In this document: positions 1 to 7,883 of the stretch, one piece after another
Layout of the letters: every line of letters starts with the position of its first letter
Position numbering within the stretch: the stretch's first letter is position 1
Assembly (NCBI GenBank): GCA_003249255.1
Contig: QKJP01000060.1
Span: forward strand, 122,541-186,540
DNA from: Bacteroidales bacterium
Lineage (GTDB): Bacteria > Bacteroidota > Bacteroidia > Bacteroidales > Marinilabiliaceae
Direction of reading: 5' to 3'
Length of the DNA: 64,000 bases
The notes under the pieces: model-generated
The model's database searches: none
What the model was told of the DNA's origin: nothing
Seen by the model: only the letters and a program-made list of their open reading frames with translations
Made by a program: the position numbers and the translations under genes

Positions 1-302
1 ATGATTTCTTTCCCGCTGGATACGAGTAGGTTGTTAATCGTGCTGGGTTCGTAGCCTAAAAAGCTGATTTGTAGAGATTGACGTCCCAATGGAACACCAT
101 TTAATTCAAACTGACCATTCACATCAGAAACAGTTCCTGAAGGAGGATTGGTGTTTTGAAGAATAATATTCGCTCCAATTAAGGGGTAACCTGTAATGGC
201 GTCAATTACTTCACCACGTATGGTTTGGTGAATGTTTTGAGAATAGGCTAACTGGCACAAGAGTATTTGTGCAACCAGAATTAAATAGTAGTTTTTTTTC
301 AT
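1..302 (-). CDS. TonB-dependent outer-membrane receptor, N-terminal part (cut by window edge)
   Basis: Reading leftward from the ATG at 302, the first 100 residues are visible and the frame stays open to the window edge. They show a signal peptide (MKKNYYLILVAQILL, ending near AYSQ). A carboxypeptidase-regulatory beta-sandwich follows, with the typical sequence 'GEVIDAITGYPLIGANI', then 'GTVSDVNGQFEL' and 'ISFLGYEP'. This domain is the usual N-terminal extension of Bacteroidota SusC/RagA-type and other TonB-dependent receptors, so an outer-membrane receptor is inferred. The plug and barrel lie outside the window, so the substrate cannot be told. A non-receptor surface protein with the same domain is possible. 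Confidence 0.8.
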   Translation of the reverse strand, partial: MKKNYYLILVAQILLCQLAYSQNIHQTIRGEVIDAITGYPLIGANIILQNTNPPSGTVSDVNGQFELNGVPLGRQSLQISFLGYEPSTINNLLVSSGKEI

Positions 303-325
303 GACTTGTTAATTATGAACAAGTT

Positions 326-333
326 CAAATTTA
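326..333 (-). promoter_or_regulatory. -7 box of the TonB-receptor gene
   Basis: On the minus strand this reads TAAATTTG, a full match to the Bacteroidota TAnnTTTG -7 element, 23 nt upstream of the ATG at 302. No good -33 TTG is visible. The leader between them carries a 7-bp inverted repeat (ACTTGTT at 304-310, AACAAGT at 318-324) that would form a hairpin at the mRNA 5' end. Confidence 0.45.
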
Positions 334-473
334 GGTTTAAGGATAAAGTAAATATAATGAAATGCGATGAATGGGAAAATAACAAGGATGGATAGCAAAA
401 AGGATTTATCCAGATACTGTTCGGATTAATGGTTTTGTTGCATAACAAGATAGTATTTTGAGTAAAAAGTTTT

Positions 474-494
474 AATGTGCTGATGTGCAAATTG
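474..494 (-). repeat. dispersed GCACA/CAGCACAT intergenic repeat, copy 1
   Basis: The minus strand reads CAATTTGCACATCAGCACAT. It matches the core of elements at 14713, 29372 and, more loosely, 7738, 18316, 19053 and 63812. It lies between the convergent ends of nothing coding, in the 297-nt gap 303-599, which otherwise shows no gene. Confidence 0.5.
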
Positions 495-517
495 TCTACT
501 ATGCAAATGAAAATAAA

Positions 518-545
518 CCTCCAAGCGACTTTTTAAAGCTGGAGT
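518..545 (-). terminator. weak hairpin terminator after the TlpA-like gene
   Basis: On the minus strand CTCCAGC (544-538) pairs with GCTTGGAG (526-519) with one bulge, followed by a T-rich stretch. It lies 55 nt beyond the stop codon at 600. The stem is short, so this is tentative. Confidence 0.4.
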
Positions 546-599
546 AAAATACTATATTCAAGTACTTGATAATGCAATAGATAGAATTGATTTATTCTT

Positions 600-1199
600 T
601 TATCGTGATTTGGTTTTGTTAATCAGCTCTTGAACTTTTTCTCCATGCCAATTGGCAGCTCCTTTTTTCTTGATAAGGAGTTGTCCTTGTGGAGAAATTA
701 GATAAGTTGCCGGAATATTACGCGAATAAAAAGATTGAGGTACTTGCTCTAAAGCTTTATAAACTGGAAATGTATAACCTTGTTTTTGAATGAATTTTTG
801 TAAGGTTGTAGAATCTTCGTTACTCACCATAACAAATGCCACATTGTCCTTATATTGGTCATACAATTTTTGTATGGATGGCATTTCTGCAAGGCATGGA
901 GGACACCAGGTAGCCCAAAGGTTCAAAAAGATTGTTTTGCCACGGAAATCATTGAGATTTACTTTTTGTCCATCTATAGTTTCCAATTGCCAATCGTATT
1001 CTCTTTGATCGATGTATATGATTTCTTCTGTTTCATGGGGTTGAAACATGCTAAGTCTTATAAAAGTCGACATGATACTTCTACGTGAACCTGGAAACAG
1101 CATTGCGATTAAAATACCTGTAAATACAAAATCGAAGATAATCCCAAGGCGTGTTTTTTTTCTTCTGTATTTGTTCCATTGATCTGTTAGAAAATTCAT
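600..1199 (-). CDS. TlpA-family thiol-disulfide oxidoreductase, membrane anchored
   Basis: 199 residues. A cationic N-terminus and one hydrophobic segment (about residues 18-36) anchor the protein in the inner membrane. A periplasmic thioredoxin fold follows. The redox motif WCPPC is at residues 98-102, after the strand 'TIFLNLWAT', and the cis-proline segment 'RNIPATYL' supports the fold. Members of the TlpA/ResA family reduce or oxidise disulfides of exported proteins, often in cytochrome c maturation. The linker between anchor and domain is short. It lies downstream of two small conserved genes on the same strand (86-nt gap), so co-transcription is possible. The exact partner cannot be inferred. 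Confidence 0.88.
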   Translation of the reverse strand: MNFLTDQWNKYRRKKTRLGIIFDFVFTGILIAMLFPGSRRSIMSTFIRLSMFQPHETEEIIYIDQREYDWQLETIDGQKVNLNDFRGKTIFLNLWATWCPPCLAEMPSIQKLYDQYKDNVAFVMVSNEDSTTLQKFIQKQGYTFPVYKALEQVPQSFYSRNIPATYLISPQGQLLIKKKGAANWHGEKVQELINKTKSR

Positions 1200-1285
1200 G
1201 CTTCCTTTTTTGTTTTTTCGGGGACTTGTTTATTGTTTGATATTATGTCATGCAGTTATTTAGATTTGTATTAATCTTCTGATGT

Positions 1286-1939
1286 CTAAACAAGTTTCCA
1301 GCCGCTTTTATGTTTTTTCTGTTGGTTGGATAAGATTTCAACCTTTATAAATCGATATTGTTTTAAACCTTCAACATTAGTAATAAAATTATCCAGATTT
1401 ATGTTTAATTGATGGGCGGTTTCAGGTGTTAGGGTTAAAGGAAATAAAGATTGACTATCACCTCCTTTTATTTTAAACTTTCGAGCCTTTTTTAATGGAG
1501 ATGCAAATATTAATATCGGATCCGAAAAGGTGTAATTGGTCTTTGTTAGATTTAAGATATTAAGCTTCGCAATTTTTGTATTTGTCTTTTTGTTGTTTTT
1601 TACCTTTAATGAAATAATTACTCTACCCGGAATTAGTTTCTGAATCCAGCCCTTACGTGTCGCAACAAATACCAGCAAAACCAATAAGGTCATTATTAAA
1701 TAGGAGTTGAGATCAAAATCTTTTCTTTTTGCTGTTTGATCCAGGTATAAATCATTTATCGGAGCAATTGCCGAATCATCAATGTTTTCATGAGGTTTAT
1801 TAAGATGTGAAGATGGTTGAGTATAATCTTGTTGAGGCTTGTTGCAAAGTTGCATCATTATTATAAAACCTAATCCACACAGAATCCAAACACGGTTTTG
1901 TTGATAGAATACTTGTAGTTTCTGTAAAAAATCCTTCAT
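1286..1939 (-). CDS. unknown membrane protein, two predicted TM segments
   Basis: 217 residues and not recognised. A hydrophobic segment lies near residues 18-31 (WILCGLGFIIMMQ) and a second near 79-92 (SYLIMTLLVLLVFVA), separated by a polar loop. After the second comes a basic stretch and a C-terminal domain of about 110 residues rich in beta-type alternation, with no catalytic motif I can name. It starts 2 nt after the stop codon of the upstream 125-residue gene, so the two are almost certainly translated from one mRNA. Codon use and base composition match the neighbours. Confidence 0.6.
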   Translation of the reverse strand: MKDFLQKLQVFYQQNRVWILCGLGFIIMMQLCNKPQQDYTQPSSHLNKPHENIDDSAIAPINDLYLDQTAKRKDFDLNSYLIMTLLVLLVFVATRKGWIQKLIPGRVIISLKVKNNKKTNTKIAKLNILNLTKTNYTFSDPILIFASPLKKARKFKIKGGDSQSLFPLTLTPETAHQLNINLDNFITNVEGLKQYRFIKVEILSNQQKKHKSGWKLV

Positions 1940-1941
1940 GC

Positions 1942-2319
1942 TTAATAACTTGGAAAATCCTGTAATCCTTTATAATTAATGTAGTATTCGCCGTTTTGTT
2001 CCGGTTTAGCCATTTCTACATCATTAGTGCCGTTGGCATTCGCTATTCCAACACTGGCAAATTTACAAGTGCCTTTATGTTGGGTGGCAACTTTTAAAAC
2101 ATCAGCAGCAATGTGAGGCAGTAAAATACCCATATCCGGATAACGTTCTGTTTTTACAACAATAAAAAAACGTTTGTCATCTTTTTGAGCCAGTATTTGA
2201 GGGTTTACATTAAGCTCTTTACGCACATTTAGTACCTTATAACCCTCATCAACTAGGTTTTTATACACTGCTTTGATACCTAAGAAATGCAATTCCTCAT
2301 CGTTTAAAACTTTTCCCAT
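1942..2319 (-). CDS. conserved small Bacteroidota protein of unknown function
   Basis: 125 residues, soluble, with no signal peptide. The layout (helical N-terminus 'LGIKAVYKNLVDEGYKVL', a 'RFFIVVKTERYP' strand, 'FASVGIANANG', then 'EYYINYKGLQDF') resembles small Bacteroidota proteins that databases sometimes label 'NqrF'. None of the ferredoxin or FAD domains of NqrF is present, so that label should not be used. The fold looks restriction-endonuclease-like or YraN-like in secondary-structure order, but I see no catalytic motif. It is probably the first gene of the operon with the membrane protein at 1286-1939. Confidence 0.6.
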   Translation of the reverse strand: MGKVLNDEELHFLGIKAVYKNLVDEGYKVLNVRKELNVNPQILAQKDDKRFFIVVKTERYPDMGILLPHIAADVLKVATQHKGTCKFASVGIANANGTNDVEMAKPEQNGEYYINYKGLQDFPSY

Positions 2320-2469
2320 TTAACAGTTCTTGTTATTGTGTTTTATTAATCCACGGCAAAATTGGTTAAAATAAATGGCTATGCCACCATGAACAGTTGA
2401 ATTAAATTGTGTAACAACTTTATTTAGGATTTGAGAAAGTAGCCATTATTTTCTTATTAATTTTGCAGC

Positions 2470-2865
2470 ATGATAGTTTTAGTATTTGCCATCATTGTGG
2501 CATTGGTTTTAGCTTTAGTCTTTTCTTTAAAAAGTAAGGATGATAAACCAGAGGAAGGTAGTGCTGCCGCGGTAGCAGCAGAAGATTGTTGTGGAGCACA
2601 TGAGGTTTGTGAAACGGACAGTTTGTTAAGTCATTCGGATGAAATAGAATATTTTGAGGATGAGGAATTGGATCAGTTTAAAAAAACACATCCGGACAGT
2701 TATTCCGATGAGCAGATCGAAATGTTTAGAGAAGTGCTCTATACTTTAAAAGAAAATGAAGTGGCCGCCTGGTTGAAGAGTCTGCAACTGCGAGCCATTC
2801 ATCCACCCTATATAATTAAAGAAGAAGCTCTGATGATTGTGGCAGAGCGTAGAGGGATTGAATAA
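2470..2865 (+). CDS. conserved membrane-anchored protein with CCGAHEVCE motif
   Basis: 131 residues. One N-terminal membrane segment (residues 1-19) is followed by an acidic, alanine-rich linker and the motif CCGAHEVCE near residues 40-48. An acidic helical C-terminal domain ending 'LMIVAERRGIE' follows. Short proteins of this layout are widespread in Bacteroidales and are sometimes mis-named phospholipase. The Cys/His cluster could bind a metal, but that is inference. It stands alone, with its start right after an AT-rich promoter region. Confidence 0.65.
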   Translation: MIVLVFAIIVALVLALVFSLKSKDDKPEEGSAAAVAAEDCCGAHEVCETDSLLSHSDEIEYFEDEELDQFKKTHPDSYSDEQIEMFREVLYTLKENEVAAWLKSLQLRAIHPPYIIKEEALMIVAERRGIE

Positions 2866-3347
2866 GGCCAAGGTATCTATTATGCTGATAAGCTAATGAA
2901 AATCTATTTTTTGTGGGTTTCAAAGTTAGGTTGAAGTACAATTTTTAAGACTATAAAAAAGTTGATGGTTTTCCGATCAAAAGATACATGTATGTAAAGC
3001 TTTATAAGGTGTGAATTCACATTAAAATGGTTTATTTTTTGGTGAAATGAAGAAAATGAACTCAATTTTGAGCTTATTTTTGTTGATGGGTATAGCTATA
3101 AATGCTGTTTTGGGCATATAAATCATTAAGATTAAGAGATTTTTTAAAAAAAATAAGAGAAAAGTCAATTCTTTTGATGTTCATTGTAAGTTACATGTAA
3201 TCAATGTGATATGAGCTACTTATCTATTTTACGAGTTGATGAGACGAACTGTTAACCAGTGTTAATAATAAAGTTAGGAGAATAAATTATTTTTGTTTTC
3301 TAATATTTTACTAGCTTAGTGCAAACTAAATTTTTTCATCCATTATT
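2866..3347 (+). other. 482-nt intergenic gap before HU
   Basis: No gene of normal length is present. A 24-codon ORF at 3047-3121 (begins MKKMNSILSLFLL, signal-peptide-like, stops after VLGI) could be a remnant or a leader peptide, but nothing else supports it. The last 100 nt before HU are very AT-rich and probably hold its promoter. I could not assign a clean -33/-7 pair. Confidence 0.4.
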
Positions 3348-3620
3348 ATGAATAAACAAGAATTAGTATCAGCGATTGCAGAGAAATCAGGTTTAACTAA
3401 AGTAGAAGCAGAAAAAGCTTTAAACGCATTTGTAGAAACTACTAAGGAAACGTTAGCTAAGAAAGAAAGCATTCAATTAATTGGATTCGGTACTTTCTCT
3501 ATTTCTGAGCGTTCGGCTAGAACAGGAAGAAACCCGCAAACAGGTAACGAAATTCAAATTGCTGCTAAAAATGTAGCAAAATTCAAAGCTGGTAAAGCTT
3601 TAGATGAAGCTGTAAACTAA
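3348..3620 (+). CDS. HU-family DNA-binding protein
   Basis: 90 residues, the normal length of HU. The sequence starts MNKQELVSAIAEKSGLTKVE. The arm region carries 'GFGTFSISERSARTGRNPQTG' with the family signature GFGxF and the conserved RxxRNPxTG that inserts into the minor groove. HU is a homodimeric nucleoid protein that bends DNA and affects replication and transcription. It is monocistronic, followed by a strong terminator, with long AT-rich flanks, as expected for an abundant protein. Confidence 0.96.
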   Translation: MNKQELVSAIAEKSGLTKVEAEKALNAFVETTKETLAKKESIQLIGFGTFSISERSARTGRNPQTGNEIQIAAKNVAKFKAGKALDEAVN

Positions 3621-3642
3621 GCAGATTAAAGTTTTAGGGTTC

Positions 3643-3684
3643 AAAAAAATCCTGCTTCCTTCATTTTAGGATGCAGGATTTTTT
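3643..3684 (+). terminator. Rho-independent terminator of HU gene
   Basis: AAAAAATCCTGC (3643-3654) pairs perfectly with GCAGGATTTTTT (3673-3684), giving a 12-bp A/T-flanked stem and a terminal T run, 23 nt after the stop codon. Confidence 0.9.
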
Positions 3685-3793
3685 ATTTTATGGGTGATAA
3701 ACTGGTTCCCCTCTGAAAAAAGAGGTGTGGTTTTATACAGATGATAATGTCAGGTATAAAGGAGTATCTATGCGTACATTCTCATTTGATGAT

Positions 3794-4309
3794 TTACCTA
3801 AGCCATTTACGATTAGGTGTTGTATAGTCAAGAACTTTATAATTTAAAGCTTCTCCTATCTTTAAGGCATACTCCAATGCCGTATTAGCTTCTTCAAAGG
3901 ATTTTAATTTACGATAGCGTTGTGTGCTGTTGAGTGCAAAGTTTACGTTAAAGGTGGCTTCAACATTATTTGAGTTTTCGCTGCAATTTACACATCCCCT
4001 CAAGCGTCTGACCACAGTGATGTATTTTACATCAGGAAGTGATTTCCATTTAAAGTGTAAGGTGTATCCAAGTATGGAAAAAAAGCTTCTTTGTCTTCGT
4101 TCATTGCCTTCAAGTTCGATTCCTGTAACGATGGTTGTATATAATAGGATGAATAGGGTTAACACCAAAGCAAGATTAAGAGAGATAAAGGCAATGAAAA
4201 AACAGCATAATAAATAAAAAAATACTGTTAAGCTAAAATGCTTTTTCTCTTCAATGATTTTAATTGTAGTCATTTTATTTTGATAGATAGTTTTTTCAAT
4301 GTAGCGCAA
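3794..4309 (-). CDS. unknown membrane protein, two TM segments
   Basis: 171 residues and not recognised. Two adjacent hydrophobic helices (about residues 28-62) are followed by a cytosolic basic region and a C-terminal domain with 'RLRGCVNCSEN', which holds a CVNC pair. The methionine at residue 13 is an equally good start and lies closer to the membrane region. It is flanked by convergent HU and the divergent Nudix gene, so it is probably transcribed alone. The overall shape resembles small YdbT/PH-like membrane proteins, but the similarity is only in layout. Confidence 0.5.
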   Translation of the reverse strand: MRYIEKTIYQNKMTTIKIIEEKKHFSLTVFFYLLCCFFIAFISLNLALVLTLFILLYTTIVTGIELEGNERRQRSFFSILGYTLHFKWKSLPDVKYITVVRRLRGCVNCSENSNNVEATFNVNFALNSTQRYRKLKSFEEANTALEYALKIGEALNYKVLDYTTPNRKWLR

Positions 4310-4392
4310 AGTATTTTAAACCAGATTCAAAGATATAGAAGATATTTTCTTAGTAGCTTCGTTGCATGAGTCTCAATGTTAAAATTTTATAG

Positions 4393-5004
4393 ATGGATTA
4401 TCTTAATGTTTTTAAGCGTATTAAAACGATGGCGGATACCGGCTTGCATTATGCCGATAATGAATTTGATAAAGAGCGGTATGCGGAATTGCTAGAAATT
4501 AGTTTTCAATTGATGGCGTCTATAATGGATGCTCCCGTTGAAAAATTAAAAAATACTCAGCTGCCGGTTTTGGATTACCCTACTCCACAGGTTGATGTTC
4601 GGGGTTTTATTTTAAATGAAAACGATGACATTTTATTAGTGCAAGAGAAGTCTGATAAGAAGTGGGCACTTCCCGGAGGTTGGGCCGATATTGGATTATC
4701 TCCATCCGAAAACGTAATTAAAGAAGTTAAAGAAGAAAGTGGATTAGAGGTTGAGGTTATAAAACTTTTAGCAGTATATGATAAAAAATGTCATCCGCAT
4801 CCACCTCAACCACATTATGTATATAAAATAATGTTTTTGTGCAATGTTGTGGGGGGAGAGCTGAAAGTATCACACGACATTAATGATGTGAATTGGTTTT
4901 CTGTAGATGATTTACCTGAACTATCGGAGGATAGAAATCTAAAGAGTCAGATAAGGGAGTTGTATCGTTTGTCGAAAAGTGACGGGAATGTAGTTTTTGA
5001 TTAG
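4393..5004 (+). CDS. Nudix hydrolase, YjhB/ADP-ribose-pyrophosphatase type
   Basis: 203 residues. An N-terminal helical domain of about 65 residues (Nudix_N type) precedes a Nudix fold. The Nudix box runs from 'GGWADIGLSP' to 'KEVKEESGLEV'. It keeps the catalytic EExG core with Lys for the usual Arg, and the first Glu is replaced in the GGWADIG form typical of this subfamily. Relatives hydrolyse ADP-ribose or other nucleoside-diphosphate-linked compounds. The substrate cannot be fixed from sequence. It is monocistronic by position. Confidence 0.88.
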   Translation: MDYLNVFKRIKTMADTGLHYADNEFDKERYAELLEISFQLMASIMDAPVEKLKNTQLPVLDYPTPQVDVRGFILNENDDILLVQEKSDKKWALPGGWADIGLSPSENVIKEVKEESGLEVEVIKLLAVYDKKCHPHPPQPHYVYKIMFLCNVVGGELKVSHDINDVNWFSVDDLPELSEDRNLKSQIRELYRLSKSDGNVVFD

Positions 5005-5141
5005 TTAGGGTTGAAAAGAAGATATTTACCTTATTCGATATGCTTATGTATTTCTTTCACCCTCTTTTATTTTACTTGCTTGTTCCCGTTATGGTTGATG
5101 TATTGCTGCTAAGTAAGGTTTAAGAAACTAGTATTAAGCAC

Positions 5142-5175
5142 AAAAAAAGCGCCCAAGGTGGAAGCCCTCAAACGC
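5142..5175 (-). terminator. terminator downstream of tRNA-Ala
   Basis: On the minus strand GCGTTTGA (5175-5168) pairs with TTGGGCGC (5156-5149) with several G-U pairs, followed by seven T (5148-5142). It lies 13 nt past the tRNA 3' end. Confidence 0.75.
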
Positions 5176-5188
5176 CTTAATTTTACAG

Positions 5189-5262
5189 TGGAGAATACCG
5201 GAATCGAACCGGTGACCTTTTGACTGCCAGTCAAACACTCTAGCCAACTGAGCTAATCCCCC
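5189..5262 (-). tRNA. tRNA-Ala (anticodon GGC)
   Basis: 74 nt. On the minus strand the acceptor GGGGGAT (5262-5256) pairs with ATTCTCC. The D stem is GCTC/GAGT, the anticodon stem is TTTGA/TCAAA with loop CTGGCAG (anticodon GGC, reading GCC/GCU Ala), and the T arm is ACCGG TTCGATT CCGGT. The discriminator is A, and CCA is not encoded. Confidence 0.96.
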
Positions 5263-5309
5263 AAAATGTTATGTATTACCTTGAGTAATTCAAGTTTTAA
5301 TTTCAGGCG

Positions 5310-5340
5310 CAAATATATGTTAATTTTTGATTCGAACAAG
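5310..5340 (-). promoter_or_regulatory. promoter of tRNA-Ala
   Basis: On the minus strand TTG (5339-5337) is followed after 19 nt by TATATTTG (5317-5310), an exact match to the Bacteroidota primary-sigma consensus. Transcription would begin near 5303, about 40 nt before the mature tRNA. The rest of the 370-nt gap 5263-5632 holds no gene. A weaker TATCTTTA at 5602-5609 may serve tonB. Confidence 0.8.
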
Positions 5341-5632
5341 ATCAAAAGGAAAAATCGCATAAAAAAATTATAAGATGGCTTATACTCTTTTGTCAAAGAG
5401 GTGATTGAATTTAGTATTCTGTACATAAACTGTACACAAAACAAAAAAAATGTTGGGGATACCTAAGAAATCTTAACTAATGCAAATAAAAACTGTCAGC
5501 CTTTCATTGAAAATTGATTTTAAAGGACTATTTTTATGCACTCAATAAAATGTATAAGCGGAAACGCTGTTGATTAATAAAAAAAAACTGTTATAAAAAG
5601 CTATCTTTAGGCAGCAAAAACTTTGATCTATT

Positions 5633-6313
5633 ATGGAAGTAAAAAAGTCGCCAAAGGCAGATCTTGAGAACAAGAAAAGCATCTTTATGCAACTAGGTTT
5701 AGTGATCACTTTAGCAATTATTTTTATTGCGTTCGAGTGGACCACAACTGATGTTGAAGCTTCTCAATTTGAGATTGTAGAAGATGTTGAAGCCGAGGAG
5801 GAAATTATGCCAATTACAAGGCAGGAAGAGGTAAAGCCACCACCACCACCGCCACCACCAAAAGTGGCTGATGTATTAAACATTGTTGAAGATGATGTTG
5901 AGATTGAAGAGGAATTGGATATCGAAGATACTGAGATGGAAGAGGATACTGAAGTTGATTTCGCAGAATTAACAATGGAAGAAGAAGTTGATGATGCTCC
6001 TGTATTCTTTATTGTAGAGGATATGCCGGAATTCCCTGGTGGAGAAATGGAACTTCGTAAGTACATTGCAAAAACTGTACAATATCCTGTTATTGCTCAG
6101 GAAAACAACATTCAAGGACGTGTTTATGTCTCGTTTGTTGTGAGTAAAACCGGTGATGTAACTGAAGTGAAAATTGCACGTGGAGTTGATCCAAATTTGG
6201 ATAAAGAAGCCATCCGCGTTGTGCAAAAAATGCCTAAGTGGAAGCCTGGTAAGCAAAGAGGTAAAGCAGTAAAAGTTTCTTATACTGTACCGATTAACTT
6301 TGTATTACAATAA
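5633..6313 (+). CDS. TonB-family energy transducer
   Basis: 226 residues. One N-terminal membrane anchor (about residues 18-37) is followed by an acidic periplasmic linker with a run of eight prolines near residue 69. The C-terminal TonB_C domain (about residues 140-226) contains 'IQGRVYVSFVVSKTGDVTEV', 'LDKEAIRVVQKMPKWKPG' and a terminal 'TVPINF'. TonB proteins carry proton-motive energy from ExbBD to outer-membrane receptors such as those at 1-302 and 32943-35393. The strongly Glu/Asp-rich linker replaces the Pro-Lys linker of enterobacterial TonB and is usual in Bacteroidota. No exbBD lies nearby. Confidence 0.92.
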   Translation: MEVKKSPKADLENKKSIFMQLGLVITLAIIFIAFEWTTTDVEASQFEIVEDVEAEEEIMPITRQEEVKPPPPPPPPKVADVLNIVEDDVEIEEELDIEDTEMEEDTEVDFAELTMEEEVDDAPVFFIVEDMPEFPGGEMELRKYIAKTVQYPVIAQENNIQGRVYVSFVVSKTGDVTEVKIARGVDPNLDKEAIRVVQKMPKWKPGKQRGKAVKVSYTVPINFVLQ

Positions 6314-6338
6314 GCATTGTTTCCTAAAACAATATTAT

Positions 6339-6364
6339 AAACCCAGCCTTCGAGCTGGGTTTTT
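6339..6364 (+). terminator. terminator of tonB gene
   Basis: ACCCAGC (6341-6347) pairs with GCTGGGT (6354-6360) around loop CTTCGA, flanked by A and followed by six T. Confidence 0.9.
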
Positions 6365-6446
6365 TGTTGCCTGAATTTTCGATTATATTTGTATGGAAAA
6401 AATGCTATGTAATTAAGATGACTGATTTGTGCATGGCAGAGAGCTG

Positions 6447-6464
6447 CCCCGAAAGCTATCGGGG
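6447..6464. repeat. perfect hairpin CCCCGA/TCGGGG in gap before hflX
   Basis: CCCCGA (6447-6452), loop AAGCTA, TCGGGG (6459-6464). No T run follows, so it is not an obvious terminator. It could be a dispersed palindromic element or part of the hflX leader. Confidence 0.5.
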
Positions 6465-6502
6465 GATAGTGGCTAGTAGCTTTAAAAATTAGTATTATAT
6501 TA

Positions 6503-7723
6503 ATGATAGAAGGAATAAATAATGAAGACCTGCAACGAGTTGTACTGGTGAGTGTGAAGACTCCTGAAGTTACTGAAGCTCAGGTTGAAGAATATTTAGA
6601 TGAGTTGGCTTTTTTAGCTGAGACAGCTGGTGCGCAACCGGTACGCAGATTTGTTCAGAAGCTTGCTATGCCTGATCCAAAGACTTTTTTAGGTAAGGGA
6701 AAACTTCAGGAGGTGGTTGACTTTATGAAGGTTCATGAAGTTGATACCATCATTTTTGATGATGAGTTAAGCCCTTCACAGCTTCGTAATCTTGAACGAG
6801 AACTGAAATGCCTAGTCTTAGATAGAACTAACCTGATCTTGGATATTTTTGCCCGTCGTGCGCGTACTGCCCATGCCAAAACACAGGTAGAATTAGCCCA
6901 ATATCAATATTTGTTACCACGATTAACGCGAATGTGGACTCACTTGGAGAGGCAGCGCGGAGGAATTGGTATGCGTGGCCCCGGTGAAAAAGAGATTGAA
7001 ACGGACCGTCGGATCATCCGTGATATGATTGCTCGTTTAAAGAAAGATCTTGAGAAAATTGATCGACAAATGACCACTCAGCGTCAGAATCGAGGTAAGA
7101 TGGTTCGAGTTGCATTGGTGGGATATACCAATGTAGGCAAGAGTACTTTGATGAATGTGCTAAGTAAATCTGAGGTATTTGCAGAAAATAAATTATTTGC
7201 GACTTTAGATACAACAGTCCGCAAAGTGGTTGTTGATAACATTCCTTTCTTATTGGCTGATACAGTGGGTTTTATTCGTAAGTTGCCTCACCATTTAGTC
7301 GAATCATTCAAATCTACTTTAGATGAAGTGCGTGAGGCCGATATTTTGTTGCACATTGTAGATGTATCACATCCCGGTTTTGAGCAACAGATAGAAACCG
7401 TAAATCAAACCTTAAAGGAATTAGGTCAGGCAGAGAAACCCACCATTTTGGTGTTTAATAAAGTAGATGCCTTTACTTATGTGAAAAAAGATGAGGATGA
7501 TTTAACTCCAAAAGAACGTAAAAACTTCTCGTTGGATGATATTAAACACACTTGGATAGGAAATCAAGAAGAAAAATGTGTTTTTATCTCCGCCTTAAAT
7601 AAAGTTAACTTTGTTGAGTTCAAGCAATTGGTTTATGATGATGTGAAAGAAATTCATAAACAGCGTTTCCCATTCAATGATTATTTGTATTCCAATTATA
7701 ATGAGGATGGAGATGAAGTTTAA
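6503..7723 (+). CDS. hflX: GTPase HflX, ribosome-splitting
   Basis: 406 residues, near the family norm. An N-terminal HflX domain (about residues 25-120, 'FLGKGKLQEV', 'FDDELSPSQ') and the signature 'GGIGMRGPGE' (153-161) precede the GTPase domain. The GTPase motifs are G1 GYTNVGKS (207-214), G3 DTVGF (253-257) and G4 NKVD (319-322). HflX binds 50S subunits and splits stalled ribosomes under stress. It is followed by its own terminator and is not in an hfq operon as in enterobacteria. Confidence 0.96.
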   Translation: MIEGINNEDLQRVVLVSVKTPEVTEAQVEEYLDELAFLAETAGAQPVRRFVQKLAMPDPKTFLGKGKLQEVVDFMKVHEVDTIIFDDELSPSQLRNLERELKCLVLDRTNLILDIFARRARTAHAKTQVELAQYQYLLPRLTRMWTHLERQRGGIGMRGPGEKEIETDRRIIRDMIARLKKDLEKIDRQMTTQRQNRGKMVRVALVGYTNVGKSTLMNVLSKSEVFAENKLFATLDTTVRKVVVDNIPFLLADTVGFIRKLPHHLVESFKSTLDEVREADILLHIVDVSHPGFEQQIETVNQTLKELGQAEKPTILVFNKVDAFTYVKKDEDDLTPKERKNFSLDDIKHTWIGNQEEKCVFISALNKVNFVEFKQLVYDDVKEIHKQRFPFNDYLYSNYNEDGDEV

Positions 7724-7737
7724 GGTGAAAACGATCG

Positions 7738-7759
7738 AATGTGCAAATGAACATTAGCA
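7738..7759 (-). repeat. dispersed GCACA/TTAGCAT-type repeat, degenerate copy
   Basis: AATGTGCAAATGAACATTAGC shares the GTGCAAAT and ATTAGCA blocks with the other intergenic copies (474, 14713, 18316, 29372, 63812). Short and diverged. Confidence 0.35.
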
Positions 7760-7784
7760 TCGAGCTTTAAAAAAATACTTTACG

Positions 7785-7816
7785 ACGCGAAGAGTTTTAT
7801 GCTTTTCGCGTTTTTT
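7785..7816 (+). terminator. terminator of hflX
   Basis: ACGCGAA (7785-7791) pairs with TTCGCGT (7805-7811), followed by six T. Confidence 0.85.
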
Positions 7817-7883
7817 GGTTTTATTGTTTAGGTTTATCCTTATATTTTGAAACATTTTTAAGAACCGAACGATATAAGCCAAG

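Noticed and set aside
1942..2319. NqrF subunit of the sodium-pumping NADH dehydrogenase
   Set aside because: No ferredoxin, FAD or NADH domain is visible in 125 residues; the name is only a database habit.
3047..3121. 24-codon signal-peptide-like gene
   Set aside because: Too short, with no neighbour, motif or conserved context. Mentioned only as content of the gap.
5764..6066. Minus-strand serine-rich ORF opposite the TonB linker
   Set aside because: It is the antisense of the acidic and proline-rich linker and has no start signal or family pattern.
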